Shown piece by piece: positions 1-6,210 of a stretch of DNA of 8,391 nucleotides. The first letter of the stretch is position 1. Each line of letters begins with the position of its first letter. Both the position numbers and the translations under genes were made by a program. A model generated the notes under the pieces. That model was not told the origin of the DNA and did no database searches. It saw nothing but the letters and a program-made list of their open reading frames with translations. The stretch is taken from positions 1-8,391 of the forward strand of contig JAUVBI010000135.1 of NCBI GenBank assembly GCA_030591305.1. Reading direction: 5' to 3'. This DNA is from Pseudomonadota bacterium. GTDB lineage: Bacteria; Pseudomonadota; Gammaproteobacteria; Pseudomonadales; Halieaceae.

Positions 1-124
1 CCACATGGGGCAGTGCGCGGTCGAGAATAACGTACATGGAATAATCCAGGTACGCTTTTTCAGCGTAGGCCTTTAACGAAACCTGCTCTACGCCGTCGCT
101 ATCAATTTCCAGAATATCGGACAT
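1..124 (-). CDS. parC: DNA topoisomerase IV subunit A, N-terminal fragment (runs off left edge)
   Basis: Only the first 41 codons are present, starting at the ATG at 124-122 and leaving the window at base 1. ParC is the breakage-reunion subunit of topoisomerase IV, which with ParE decatenates replicated chromosomes in the cytoplasm. The recognisable part is around residues 18-41: an AYAEKAYLDYSMYV segment followed by ILDRALPHV, matching the conserved ParC/GyrA N-terminus (YLNYSMYVIMDRALP in ParC). The opening MSDILEIDSDGVE resembles Pseudomonas-type ParC rather than GyrA. The start lies three bases after the stop of the upstream cNMP-fold gene and has no obvious Shine-Dalgarno sequence, so translational coupling is likely. 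The catalytic tyrosine and the quinolone-determining region lie outside the window. Confidence 0.88.
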   Translation of the reverse strand, partial: MSDILEIDSDGVEQVSLKAYAEKAYLDYSMYVILDRALPHV

Positions 125-127
125 GTT

Positions 128-934
128 CTATTTTGGTTTACCGCGAAGGCCTACTAATTGCTCATTAAGATTGACGATGGAGTTCGCCATATCGATTAAC
201 AAGCTGTGAATGGTGGCTGGGTTGCTCTTAATGAGTTCGGTAAACTGTTCCTTGGGAACCTTTACTACCGAGCAATGTGTCTTTGCCAGCACCGTGGCGC
301 TGCGGTCGGCATGAGTTAATGCGGCCATGGCGCCAAATATTTCGCCCTCGCCTATCCGTCCCACGGTAACATCGTCTACCAGAACCTCGGCGACCCCGGT
401 GGAGAGGTTAAAAACATAGTCGGCCCGATCTCCCTGTTGAATAATAACGTCTCCCGGTTCAAACACCTCAAAACCTGGGGTTGATAGGCTATCTTCCTGG
501 GACAGGCTGGCGGTAATTCGCACCATCAAGCCCGAATAGGTAATAAGCAGGCGCGTCCACAATTTAATGGCGGCGGGCTCAGAAAACACCCTGCCCATAA
601 ATTCCAGTGCCGGGTAACTTTCTAAAGAGGCCCCCGCTTCGCTGCCATAAAAAACGGTCACTTCCGGGCTGCTTGTGCCGGTGATATCAGGCAAAAGCAT
701 GTCGCCCGTCTGCAAGACATAGACAGTTTTGTCCTGGTATCGCGCAGACAGTGATCCGCTGCGAACCACATAGAATTTGCCCCCGTCAAAACCCCGGAAG
801 TTACCCTCCCTGGTCGTATCGACCTCCACCGAGATGGGGGGAACGTTGACAACTTCCAACAGCGCGTGCACCAGCTTTTTATATTGCTGGTCGAGAATGG
901 AATAGTCTTGTGTCGGCTCAGCGTTAGCCAGCAT
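128..934 (-). CDS. Cyclic-nucleotide-binding (CRP/cNMP) fold protein, tandem beta-barrel, no DNA-binding domain
   Basis: This is a 268-residue cytoplasmic protein of unknown function. The C-terminal half (about 155-240) is a clear cNMP-binding domain: FEPGDVIIQQGDRADYVF, then GEGEIFGAMAAL and DRSATV. The phosphate-binding-cassette arginine is kept (R211), but the ribose-contacting glutamate normally found in FGE is alanine (A202), so ordinary cAMP binding is doubtful. Residues about 45-95 (FYVVRSGSLSARY, VLQTGDMLLPD) look like a second, degenerate copy of the fold. No helix-turn-helix follows, so it is not a CRP-type regulator. I chose the ATG at 934-932 because AAGGG at 946-942 sits seven bases upstream; the in-frame ATG at 997 has no visible ribosome site. 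The stop is three bases before parC, so the two are probably one operon. Family assignment is fairly sure; function is unknown. Confidence 0.8.
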   Translation of the reverse strand: MLANAEPTQDYSILDQQYKKLVHALLEVVNVPPISVEVDTTREGNFRGFDGGKFYVVRSGSLSARYQDKTVYVLQTGDMLLPDITGTSSPEVTVFYGSEAGASLESYPALEFMGRVFSEPAAIKLWTRLLITYSGLMVRITASLSQEDSLSTPGFEVFEPGDVIIQQGDRADYVFNLSTGVAEVLVDDVTVGRIGEGEIFGAMAALTHADRSATVLAKTHCSVVKVPKEQFTELIKSNPATIHSLLIDMANSIVNLNEQLVGLRGKPK

Positions 935-1008
935 TGGCACACCCTTAATTATCTGAATTCCATAGTAGCAATTAATACCTCCCGGGAGAACGCCCATTGT
1001 GAAGATTT

Positions 1009-1023
1009 ATGCAGTCTCTGCAT
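1009..1023. repeat. Perfect inverted repeat in the divergent intergenic region
   Basis: ATGCAG-TCT-CTGCAT is a perfect six-base dyad with a three-base spacer. It lies between the divergent cNMP-fold gene and the SlyD-like gene. It could be an operator for either direction or a small hairpin; no run of T follows, so it is not an intrinsic terminator. A separate ten-base palindrome, CTCCCGGGAG, lies at 979-988. I could not find convincing -35/-10 pairs here. Confidence 0.4.
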
Positions 1024-1090
1024 GCGGCACTACCACTTTATGACACGAACACGTAATATCCCGACCTACCCCCTACCGGCATACATACAC

Positions 1091-1597
1091 ATGAAAATTG
1101 CTGCAAATACCGTCGTGTCATTTCACTACACTCTGCGTGAAGGGGAAGCAGATGATGACAAGAAAGACGTTGAAAACTCCCGCGATGGCGAGCCCACCCT
1201 CTATCTGCACGGCGCATCAAATATTATTGCGGGGCTGGAACAAGCGCTGGCGGACAAGTCGACTGGAGATACGCTTGAAGTAAGCTTGCCGCCGCTGGAA
1301 GCCTACGGCCTGCACAACCCCAAAAATATCCAACGCGTCCCGATGAAGCACCTGGTATTGCCAGGCAAAGGCAAAGCCAGACCAAAACCGGGAATGCTGG
1401 CTCAGTTGAGCACCAGCGAGGGTATGCGCTCAGTAACCATTGTCAAAGCTGGCCGCCACAGCGCCGAAGTAGACACCAACCATCCGCTGGCGGGAAAAAC
1501 TGTCCATTTCGATATCGAGGTAATAGCAGTGCGCTCGGCTACACAGGAAGAGATAACCCACGGACACGCCCATGGCCCGGGAGGTCACCAGCACTGA
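1091..1597 (+). CDS. slyD: FKBP-type peptidyl-prolyl cis-trans isomerase, SlyD-like
   Basis: A 168-residue cytoplasmic prolyl isomerase and chaperone. The FKBP domain is split: residues 1-75 (MKIAANTVVSFHYTL, then YLHGASNIIAGLEQAL and AYG) and about 130-150 (HPLAGKTVHFDIEVIAVRSAT). Between them lies the insert-in-flap chaperone domain, recognisable by the NIQRVP entry motif at 79-84. The C-terminus (157-168) has five histidines, a short version of the metal-binding tail of E. coli SlyD, but the cysteines of that long tail are absent. That tail supplies nickel for hydrogenase maturation in E. coli; here the short form suggests weaker metal binding (inference). The ATG at 1091 fits the family start. 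Upstream in-frame starts add non-homologous residues. No clear Shine-Dalgarno sequence is visible. Its stop overlaps the next gene's start by one base. Confidence 0.88.
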   Translation: MKIAANTVVSFHYTLREGEADDDKKDVENSRDGEPTLYLHGASNIIAGLEQALADKSTGDTLEVSLPPLEAYGLHNPKNIQRVPMKHLVLPGKGKARPKPGMLAQLSTSEGMRSVTIVKAGRHSAEVDTNHPLAGKTVHFDIEVIAVRSATQEEITHGHAHGPGGHQH

Positions 1598-2046
1598 TGG
1601 ACTGGAAAACTGCCCACTTCGACGATCTCACCACCCGGGAACTGTACACGCTTATGCGCCTTCGGCAGGAGATTTTTGTACTGGAGCAAAATTGTGTCTA
1701 TCAGGACCTGGACGGGCTGGACCTGGATGCCGTCCACATCCTGTGCTGGGAAGAAGGAGAGCTGCTCGCCTATCTGCGCGCCCTACAGCCCGGCGCCAGC
1801 TACCCACAGAGCTCAATAGGCCGAATAGTCGTATCACCCGCGGCCCGCGGCCGTAACCTGGGACGAGAACTGGTCAAGCGGGGAATCACCTACAATCTGA
1901 AGACATGGCCCAACAGCGACATCCGCATCGGGGCGCAGGCGTATCTGGAGAAATTTTACACCGAACTGGGATTTATCACCGACAGCCAGCCGTATATGGA
2001 AGATGGCATCGAGCATATTTACATGAATTTGGGAAACACGAAGTAA
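1597..2046 (+). CDS. elaA: GNAT-family N-acetyltransferase, ElaA type
   Basis: A 149-residue GNAT protein close in length and pattern to E. coli ElaA (about 153). Residues 26-42 (IFVLEQNCVYQDLDGLD) match the ElaA signature region. The acetyl-CoA-binding motif A is GRIVVSPAARGRNLGRELV at 75-93, with the R-G-x-x-L-G pyrophosphate loop at 84-89. The C-terminal GAQAYLEKFYTELGF (112-126) and ED-GIEHIYM are also ElaA-like. The family transfers an acetyl group from acetyl-CoA, but I know of no firmly established substrate. The start ATG overlaps the slyD stop (TGATG at 1595-1599), and GGGAGG at 1579-1584 lies inside slyD twelve bases upstream, so the two are translationally coupled. It converges on dtd with a 56-base gap in which I see no convincing terminator. 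Confidence 0.87.
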   Translation: MDWKTAHFDDLTTRELYTLMRLRQEIFVLEQNCVYQDLDGLDLDAVHILCWEEGELLAYLRALQPGASYPQSSIGRIVVSPAARGRNLGRELVKRGITYNLKTWPNSDIRIGAQAYLEKFYTELGFITDSQPYMEDGIEHIYMNLGNTK

Positions 2047-2102
2047 ATAGTAGCTTTGTGGCATTCCGGCGTGTCTTGAGAATGGGGAAATATAACCGGG
2101 CA

Positions 2103-2552
2103 CTACGGGCTGGTAGCAATTTCCAACAAAAATGTAACCGGCCCATCATTGGTAAGGCTCACCTGCATATCCGCCCCAAACACCCCCGCTGCCACATCAC
2201 TATGCCGACCGCGAAGCTGCTCCAAGGTGTAGTGATACAGCTCTTCCGCCTCAACTGGCGGCAAGGCACTGGAAAAACCCGGCCGCAAACCCTTGCGGGT
2301 ATCCGCAGACAGGGTGAACTGGGATATCAGCAGAACGCCTCCGGCAACATCGGTGACGCTGTTGTTCATCCGCCCGGCACTATCAGAAAAAATTCGGTAG
2401 GCCAGCATTTTGTCGAGCATGCGATCTGCCGTTTGGCGATCATCGCCTTTATCCAGCCCCAGCAACACCAGTAGGCCCTGCTCAATCTGCCCTACGCACT
2501 CACCCGCCACATCAACTCTGGCCTGACTGACGCGCTGTAACAGGGCTTTCAC
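2103..2552 (-). CDS. dtd: D-aminoacyl-tRNA deacylase
   Basis: A 149-residue cytoplasmic enzyme (E. coli Dtd is about 145) that hydrolyses D-amino acids, and glycine from tRNA(Ala), off mischarged tRNAs, protecting translation. The family motifs are plain: MKALLQRVSQARV at the N-terminus, the SQFTL motif at 77-81 and the cross-subunit NDGPVT motif at 135-140 carrying the Gly-Pro pair that gives chiral proofreading. It starts with GTG at 2552-2550; an in-frame stop lies five codons upstream, so no earlier ATG/GTG/TTG start is available. The ribosome site is weak (AGAG only). The gap to the upstream typA stop is 22 bases, so the gene is probably translated from the typA message. Confidence 0.95.
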   Translation of the reverse strand: MKALLQRVSQARVDVAGECVGQIEQGLLVLLGLDKGDDRQTADRMLDKMLAYRIFSDSAGRMNNSVTDVAGGVLLISQFTLSADTRKGLRPGFSSALPPVEAEELYHYTLEQLRGRHSDVAAGVFGADMQVSLTNDGPVTFLLEIATSP

Positions 2553-2574
2553 AGCAATGCGGCTCTATTGAGTA

Positions 2575-4386
2575 CTAGATGCGCCCAGCGCGGCGGCGCT
2601 CGTGCTCCTGCAGCAATTTCTTGCGGACCCGAATGCTCTCCGGTGTCACTTCTACCAGTTCGTCGTCCTCGATAAACTCCAGGGCCTGCTCCAGGGTATG
2701 GCGCACACGTGGTGTCATTATCAGGTTTTCATCTGTGCCAGATGCGCGAACATTAGTGAGCTGCTTGGCCTTGGTGGGATTGACCGTCAAATCATTGTTG
2801 CGGCTGTGAATACCGATGATCTGCCCCTCGTAGACATCGACGTTGGGGTCGATCAACAACCTGCCTCTATCTTGTAATGTAAACAGGGAGTAGGCCAGGG
2901 TTTTGCCCTTGGCCATACTAACCAGGACACCGTTGCTACGGCCGCCCATTTCGACATTTTTCACCGGCCCGTAGTGGTCAAAGATATGGGTAAGAATGCC
3001 ACTGCCGGAGGTAATAGTCAGGAAGTGTGAACGGAAACCAATCAGGCCCCGTGCCGGAATAATAAACTCCAGACGCACTCGACCCTTGCCATCGGGCACC
3101 ATATTGTGGAGCTCGGCCCGGCGCAAACCCAGCTCTTCCATCACCGAGCCCTGGTGCTGGTCTTCACAATCGACAACCAACTGCTCAAAGGGCTCCTGCA
3201 AAACACCGTCAATTTCTTTCTGGATAACTTCCGGACGGGACACACCCAGCTCAAAGCCTTCACGGCGCATGGATTCAATAAGAACCGACAAATGCAGCTC
3301 ACCCCGCCCAGAGACCTTAAATTTGTCAGGGCTATCACCGGACTCAACACGCAGGGCCACGTTGTGAATCAACTCTCTTTCCAGGCGCTCGCGGATATTC
3401 CGCGAAGTTACAAATTTTCCTTCCTTACCGGCAAAAGGTGAATCGTTAACCTGGAAGGTCATACTTACCGTTGGCTCATCAATCGTCAGGGCGGGAAGTG
3501 CCTCCACATCGGTCGGGACGCACAGGGTATCGGAAATATTGAGCCCATCAATGCCTGTGACACAGACAATATCCCCAGCTTCCGCCTCTTCCACGTCCAC
3601 TCGCTCCAGACCGTGGTAGCTCATCACCTGTAGCACCTTGCCCTTGCGGGTGGCACCCTCGCTGTCAACAATAATAACTTGGGCATTTGGCTTTAACTTA
3701 CCCCGGGATATTCGCCCAACACCAATAACACCGACATAGCTGCTGTAATCAAGGGCGCTTATTTGCATCTGGAAGGGGCCGTCGGCATTAACCTGTGGCG
3801 CGGGCACTTTCTCCACCACAGTTTCAAACAGGGCAGTCATATCGGTGCCCATATTCTCATGATCGAGACCCGAAATACCCTGTATAGCCGAGGTGTAAAT
3901 TACCGGAAAATCGAGCTGCTCTTCAGTGGCATCCAGACGGTCAAACAAGTCGAAGACCTGGTCCACTACCCAGTCGGGCCGGGCTCCCGGACGGTCTATT
4001 TTATTGATCACGACAATCGGATTCAGCCCCTGCTCAAAGGCTTTTGAGGTTACAAAACGGGTCTGGGGCATGGGGCCGTCTACCGCATCCACCAACAGCA
4101 ACACAGAATCCACCATCGACAGCACCCGCTCAACTTCGCCACCAAAATCGGCGTGCCCCGGGGTGTCGACGATATTGATACGGTAGTCGTTCCAGGTAAT
4201 CGCGGTATTCTTTGCGAGGATAGTAATGCCGCGCTCGCGCTCCTGGTCGTTGGAGTCCATGATTCGCTCAGCGCCCTCGCTGCGCCGGTCCAATGTGCCG
4301 GACTGACCCAACAGACAGTCAACCAGGGTAGTCTTGCCATGGTCAACGTGGGCAATAATGGCAATATTTCGAAGCTTGTCGATCAC
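2575..4386 (-). CDS. typA: Ribosome-associated translational GTPase TypA/BipA
   Basis: A 603-residue GTPase of the EF-G superfamily (E. coli about 607) that binds the 70S ribosome and supports 50S assembly and stress adaptation, notably at low temperature. G motifs are intact: AHVDHGKT at 12-19 (G1), RGITI at 52-56 (G2), DTPGH at 74-78 (G3) and NKID at 128-131 (G4). Later regions carry the beta-barrel, EF-G III/V-like domains ([20 protein letters not shown]) and the basic C-terminus unique to BipA. The start codon is GTG (4386-4384), giving [19 protein letters not shown] as in the family; GAGG at about 4397-4394 is well placed. It lies 92 bases downstream of thiI and 22 bases before dtd on the same strand. 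The upstream gap holds a possible -10 (TACAAT on the minus strand) without a good -35, so a promoter of its own is uncertain. Confidence 0.97.
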   Translation of the reverse strand: MIDKLRNIAIIAHVDHGKTTLVDCLLGQSGTLDRRSEGAERIMDSNDQERERGITILAKNTAITWNDYRINIVDTPGHADFGGEVERVLSMVDSVLLLVDAVDGPMPQTRFVTSKAFEQGLNPIVVINKIDRPGARPDWVVDQVFDLFDRLDATEEQLDFPVIYTSAIQGISGLDHENMGTDMTALFETVVEKVPAPQVNADGPFQMQISALDYSSYVGVIGVGRISRGKLKPNAQVIIVDSEGATRKGKVLQVMSYHGLERVDVEEAEAGDIVCVTGIDGLNISDTLCVPTDVEALPALTIDEPTVSMTFQVNDSPFAGKEGKFVTSRNIRERLERELIHNVALRVESGDSPDKFKVSGRGELHLSVLIESMRREGFELGVSRPEVIQKEIDGVLQEPFEQLVVDCEDQHQGSVMEELGLRRAELHNMVPDGKGRVRLEFIIPARGLIGFRSHFLTITSGSGILTHIFDHYGPVKNVEMGGRSNGVLVSMAKGKTLAYSLFTLQDRGRLLIDPNVDVYEGQIIGIHSRNNDLTVNPTKAKQLTNVRASGTDENLIMTPRVRHTLEQALEFIEDDELVEVTPESIRVRKKLLQEHERRRAGRI

Positions 4387-4478
4387 GGTGTTACCTCAGG
4401 AAAAGTGAGTTTGGTGCAAAAAAGGGCGCGGATTGTACCCTAAACCGGCGCGTTAAAATAGCGACATACTGCAGCCCT

Positions 4479-5927
4479 TCAGGGCGCATATACTTTGACG
4501 TCCAGGCCAGCGGACTCCAGTAAATGGCTGGCGTGCAGTCTGCTCATCACTCCTTTGCCGCAATACAGCATATAGGTCTTATCGGCGGCCAACTCCCCCG
4601 ACCGGGTGTGGAGCTCGTAAAAAGGTATTTTCAGTACCGGTGAGTTCACTTTCAGGGGCGCCCGCTCCGCTTCATCCGGATGGCGGATATCCACGATAAT
4701 GCTCTGCGCCAGGGGTATGGTCAGCACTTCTACATCAACGCGCTGCAGATTTTCCTCTGCCAGACGGTCTATGCGTGTGTGCACGGCACTTTCAATGGCC
4801 CGGTCGAGGATGGACATATCAAACTTCTGCTCTTGGGCTACCACCTTGTCCAGCCTGGCCCTGGTAGTTGGGTGCACCGAGATGACACCGCAGTACTCCG
4901 GCATATTGGCGGCAAACTCCTCGGTACCTATGGCCGTGGCCACATTGATAATGTCACCTTTATCAGCGGCGATTAGCGGCCGAAACACCACCCGCTCGAT
5001 TACCTGGTCAATCACCGCGAGATTGCGCACGGTCTGACTGCTGACCTGGGCAACACATTCACCTGTCACCAATGCGTCAATATCCAGGGACCCTGCTATA
5101 CGGTCGGCCACGCGCAGCATCATACGCTTTAATATCACCCCCATCTGACTGTCCTGAACGCGGGTAAGCAGCTCGGCAATCACCTCTTCGAAGGGCACGC
5201 TGATAAATAACACCCTCTGGTTGCTGCCGTATTTGTGCCACAGATAAAGGGCGACTTCTTTAACACCCAGTTCGTGATCACGCCCACCCAGGTTAAAAAA
5301 CAGGAAGTGGGTACGCATTCCACGCTTCATGGTCAGGTAACAGGCCACCGGGGAGTCGAAACCGCCGGATATCAGGGACAGCACAGAATCGACACTGCCA
5401 ATTGGGAAGCCGCCCAGGCCGCGGTGCCGCTGCTCAATGACAAAGAGCTTCTGTTCATTGATCTCCAACTCCACCGTAACCTCGGGGTTCTTCAGCTGCA
5501 CACGCCCTACAGCGGTACGGGCGATCAAGTCGGCCCCAAGCTGTCGGTCCACGTCAATTGAGCGAAAATTATGGGTCCCCGTTCGCTTACAGCGCACCGC
5601 AAATGTCTTTCCCGCAAGGCGCTTTTCGTAGATGGGTAGGATATGAGTCACAATTTCGTCGATTTCACACAGAGGGTGCTCTCGCACTTCCAGAATATAG
5701 GTTATTCCCGAAATATTGCGCATGGCCTCAACGAGGCGCTGCAAAAGGCCATCGTCGTTCTGCTGTGTTTCAACCAGCAACTTGTCCCACTGTTTGTGCA
5801 CCACTATATCCGGGTCAATGTCGCGTAGCACCGAGCGCAAATTATCGGCCAATTGCCCCACAAAGCGGCGCCTCACCGGCTTGCTCTTGATGGTGATTTC
5901 GGAGAAATACTTGATAATAAATTTCAT
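4479..5927 (-). CDS. thiI: tRNA 4-thiouridine sulfurtransferase ThiI
   Basis: A 482-residue cytoplasmic enzyme, the same length as E. coli ThiI. It transfers persulfide sulfur from IscS to uridine-8 of tRNA and, in many bacteria, to ThiS for thiamine thiazole synthesis. Domains in order are an N-terminal ferredoxin-like region, THUMP (about 60-165), the adenylating PP-loop domain with SGGFDS at 187-192, and a C-terminal rhodanese domain. The rhodanese active cysteine is C456 in LYCGKGVMSRL; the partner cysteine is C346 in MPEYCGVIS, so this is the rhodanese-containing form, competent for both roles. The ATG at 5927-5925 is followed by MKFIIKYFSEITIKS, typical of the family; a Shine-Dalgarno sequence is not evident. 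It is divergent from glnA across 283 bases and probably heads the thiI-typA-dtd group. Confidence 0.97.
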   Translation of the reverse strand: MKFIIKYFSEITIKSKPVRRRFVGQLADNLRSVLRDIDPDIVVHKQWDKLLVETQQNDDGLLQRLVEAMRNISGITYILEVREHPLCEIDEIVTHILPIYEKRLAGKTFAVRCKRTGTHNFRSIDVDRQLGADLIARTAVGRVQLKNPEVTVELEINEQKLFVIEQRHRGLGGFPIGSVDSVLSLISGGFDSPVACYLTMKRGMRTHFLFFNLGGRDHELGVKEVALYLWHKYGSNQRVLFISVPFEEVIAELLTRVQDSQMGVILKRMMLRVADRIAGSLDIDALVTGECVAQVSSQTVRNLAVIDQVIERVVFRPLIAADKGDIINVATAIGTEEFAANMPEYCGVISVHPTTRARLDKVVAQEQKFDMSILDRAIESAVHTRIDRLAEENLQRVDVEVLTIPLAQSIIVDIRHPDEAERAPLKVNSPVLKIPFYELHTRSGELAADKTYMLYCGKGVMSRLHASHLLESAGLDVKVYAP

Positions 5928-5962
5928 AGGGACGATAAGGATTAATTTCTTGAGGGACCGGT

Positions 5963-5993
5963 ATTATACGGGCTCCAACCTGACTTTAGTGAA
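5963..5993 (-). promoter_or_regulatory. Candidate sigma-70 promoter for thiI
   Basis: Read on the minus strand, 5968-5963 is a perfect TATAAT -10. The best -35 is TTCACT (5993-5988), matching four of six positions with a long 19-base spacer. The predicted start near 5956 gives a leader of about 29 bases before the thiI ATG. The -10 is convincing; the -35 is weak. Confidence 0.5.
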
Positions 5994-6008
5994 CATATAA
6001 GGTACAAT
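5980..6008 (+). promoter_or_regulatory. Candidate sigma-70 promoter upstream of glnA (glnAp1-like)
   Basis: CTGACT (5980-5985) and TACAAT (6003-6008) are 17 bases apart, giving a plausible sigma-70 promoter with a start near 6015, about 195 bases before the glnA ATG. Enteric glnA has a comparable weak upstream promoter, glnAp1, that NtrC represses. Here the first NtrC-type site would lie just downstream of the start, where it could block transcription. This is inferred from consensus only. Confidence 0.4.
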
Positions 6009-6029
6009 TCCCAGAATTCAAAAGACGAT

Positions 6030-6044
6030 GCGCTATATTGGTGC
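6030..6044 (+). promoter_or_regulatory. NtrC-type enhancer site 1 upstream of glnA
   Basis: GCGCTATATTGGTGC fits the NtrC dyad GCACC-N5-GGTGC, with a perfect right half and a three-of-five left half. Its centre is about 126 bases upstream of the predicted sigma-54 start, close to the positions of the enteric glnAp2 enhancers. It pairs with a second site 21 bases downstream, on the same face of the helix. Confidence 0.72.
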
Positions 6045-6050
6045 GCAGCA

Positions 6051-6065
6051 GCACCGATATAGTGC
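6051..6065 (+). promoter_or_regulatory. NtrC-type enhancer site 2 upstream of glnA
   Basis: GCACCGATATAGTGC has a perfect left half and a four-of-five right half of the NtrC dyad. Its centre lies about 105 bases before the predicted start and exactly 21 bases from site 1, as expected for cooperative binding of two dimers. TAGTGCG at 6060-6066 recurs at 6071-6077, eleven bases on, and may give an extra weak half site. Confidence 0.75.
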
Positions 6066-6108
6066 GCGATTAGTGCGAACTGAATAAGCCTGAATAAAAC
6101 TTTAGGTT

Positions 6109-6121
6109 AATCAGCAGCTTA
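6109..6121 (+). promoter_or_regulatory. IHF-like site between enhancer and sigma-54 promoter
   Basis: AATCAGCAGCTTA matches every defined position of the IHF consensus WATCARNNNNTTR. It is centred about 48 bases before the predicted start, between the NtrC sites and the -24 element, where a bend would bring the activator to sigma-54 polymerase. The consensus is short, so chance is possible; the position argues for it. Confidence 0.5.
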
Positions 6122-6136
6122 GCTTTAACTCCCTTT

Positions 6137-6152
6137 TGGCACAGCTTTTGCA
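6137..6152 (+). promoter_or_regulatory. Sigma-54 (RpoN) -24/-12 promoter of glnA
   Basis: TGGCAC (6137-6142), five bases, then TTGCA (6148-6152) matches the sigma-54 consensus TGGCAC-N5-TTGCW. The invariant GG (6138-6139) and GC (6150-6151) are separated by ten bases as required. The predicted transcript starts near 6163, leaving a leader of about 48 bases. With the paired NtrC sites upstream, this is the nitrogen-regulated promoter of glnA. Confidence 0.92.
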
Positions 6153-6210
6153 TTCTGCTAGTACACAGGCGGAAACGCCGACCAGAACACAACCCGATGG
6201 AGGAAGAACA

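Noticed and set aside
935..997. Earlier ATG (997) for the cNMP-fold gene
   Set aside because: There is no ribosome site before it, while the ATG at 934 has AAGGG at a seven-base spacing. Not fully excluded.
866..1090. N-terminal extension of the SlyD-like gene
   Set aside because: The extra residues are not FKBP-like and overlap the opposite-strand cNMP-fold gene; MKIAANTVVSFHYTL at 1091 is the family N-terminus.
2047..2102. Bidirectional terminator between convergent elaA and dtd
   Set aside because: Only three-pair stems are visible and there are no T or A runs in the right places.
4401..4478. Terminator or attenuator in the thiI-typA gap on the minus strand, ending in a six-T run
   Set aside because: The only stem before the T run is four pairs (AGGG/CCCT) around a large loop; I could not build a stable hairpin. 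The TACAAT there has no matching -35.
4474..4485. GCCCT-TC-AGGGC hairpin at the end of thiI as a terminator
   Set aside because: The loop is only two bases and no T run follows on either strand; it overlaps the thiI stop codon.
2579..5890. Several open frames of 60-125 codons opposite typA and thiI
   Set aside because: They are antisense to well-identified conserved genes, show no recognisable domains and lack ribosome sites; they reflect codon bias of the real genes.
6136..6210. Longer N-terminal extension of glnA starting at a TTG at 6136
   Set aside because: The TTG is part of the -24 element of the sigma-54 promoter, upstream of the predicted transcript start; the family start and a strong ribosome site both fit the ATG at 6211.
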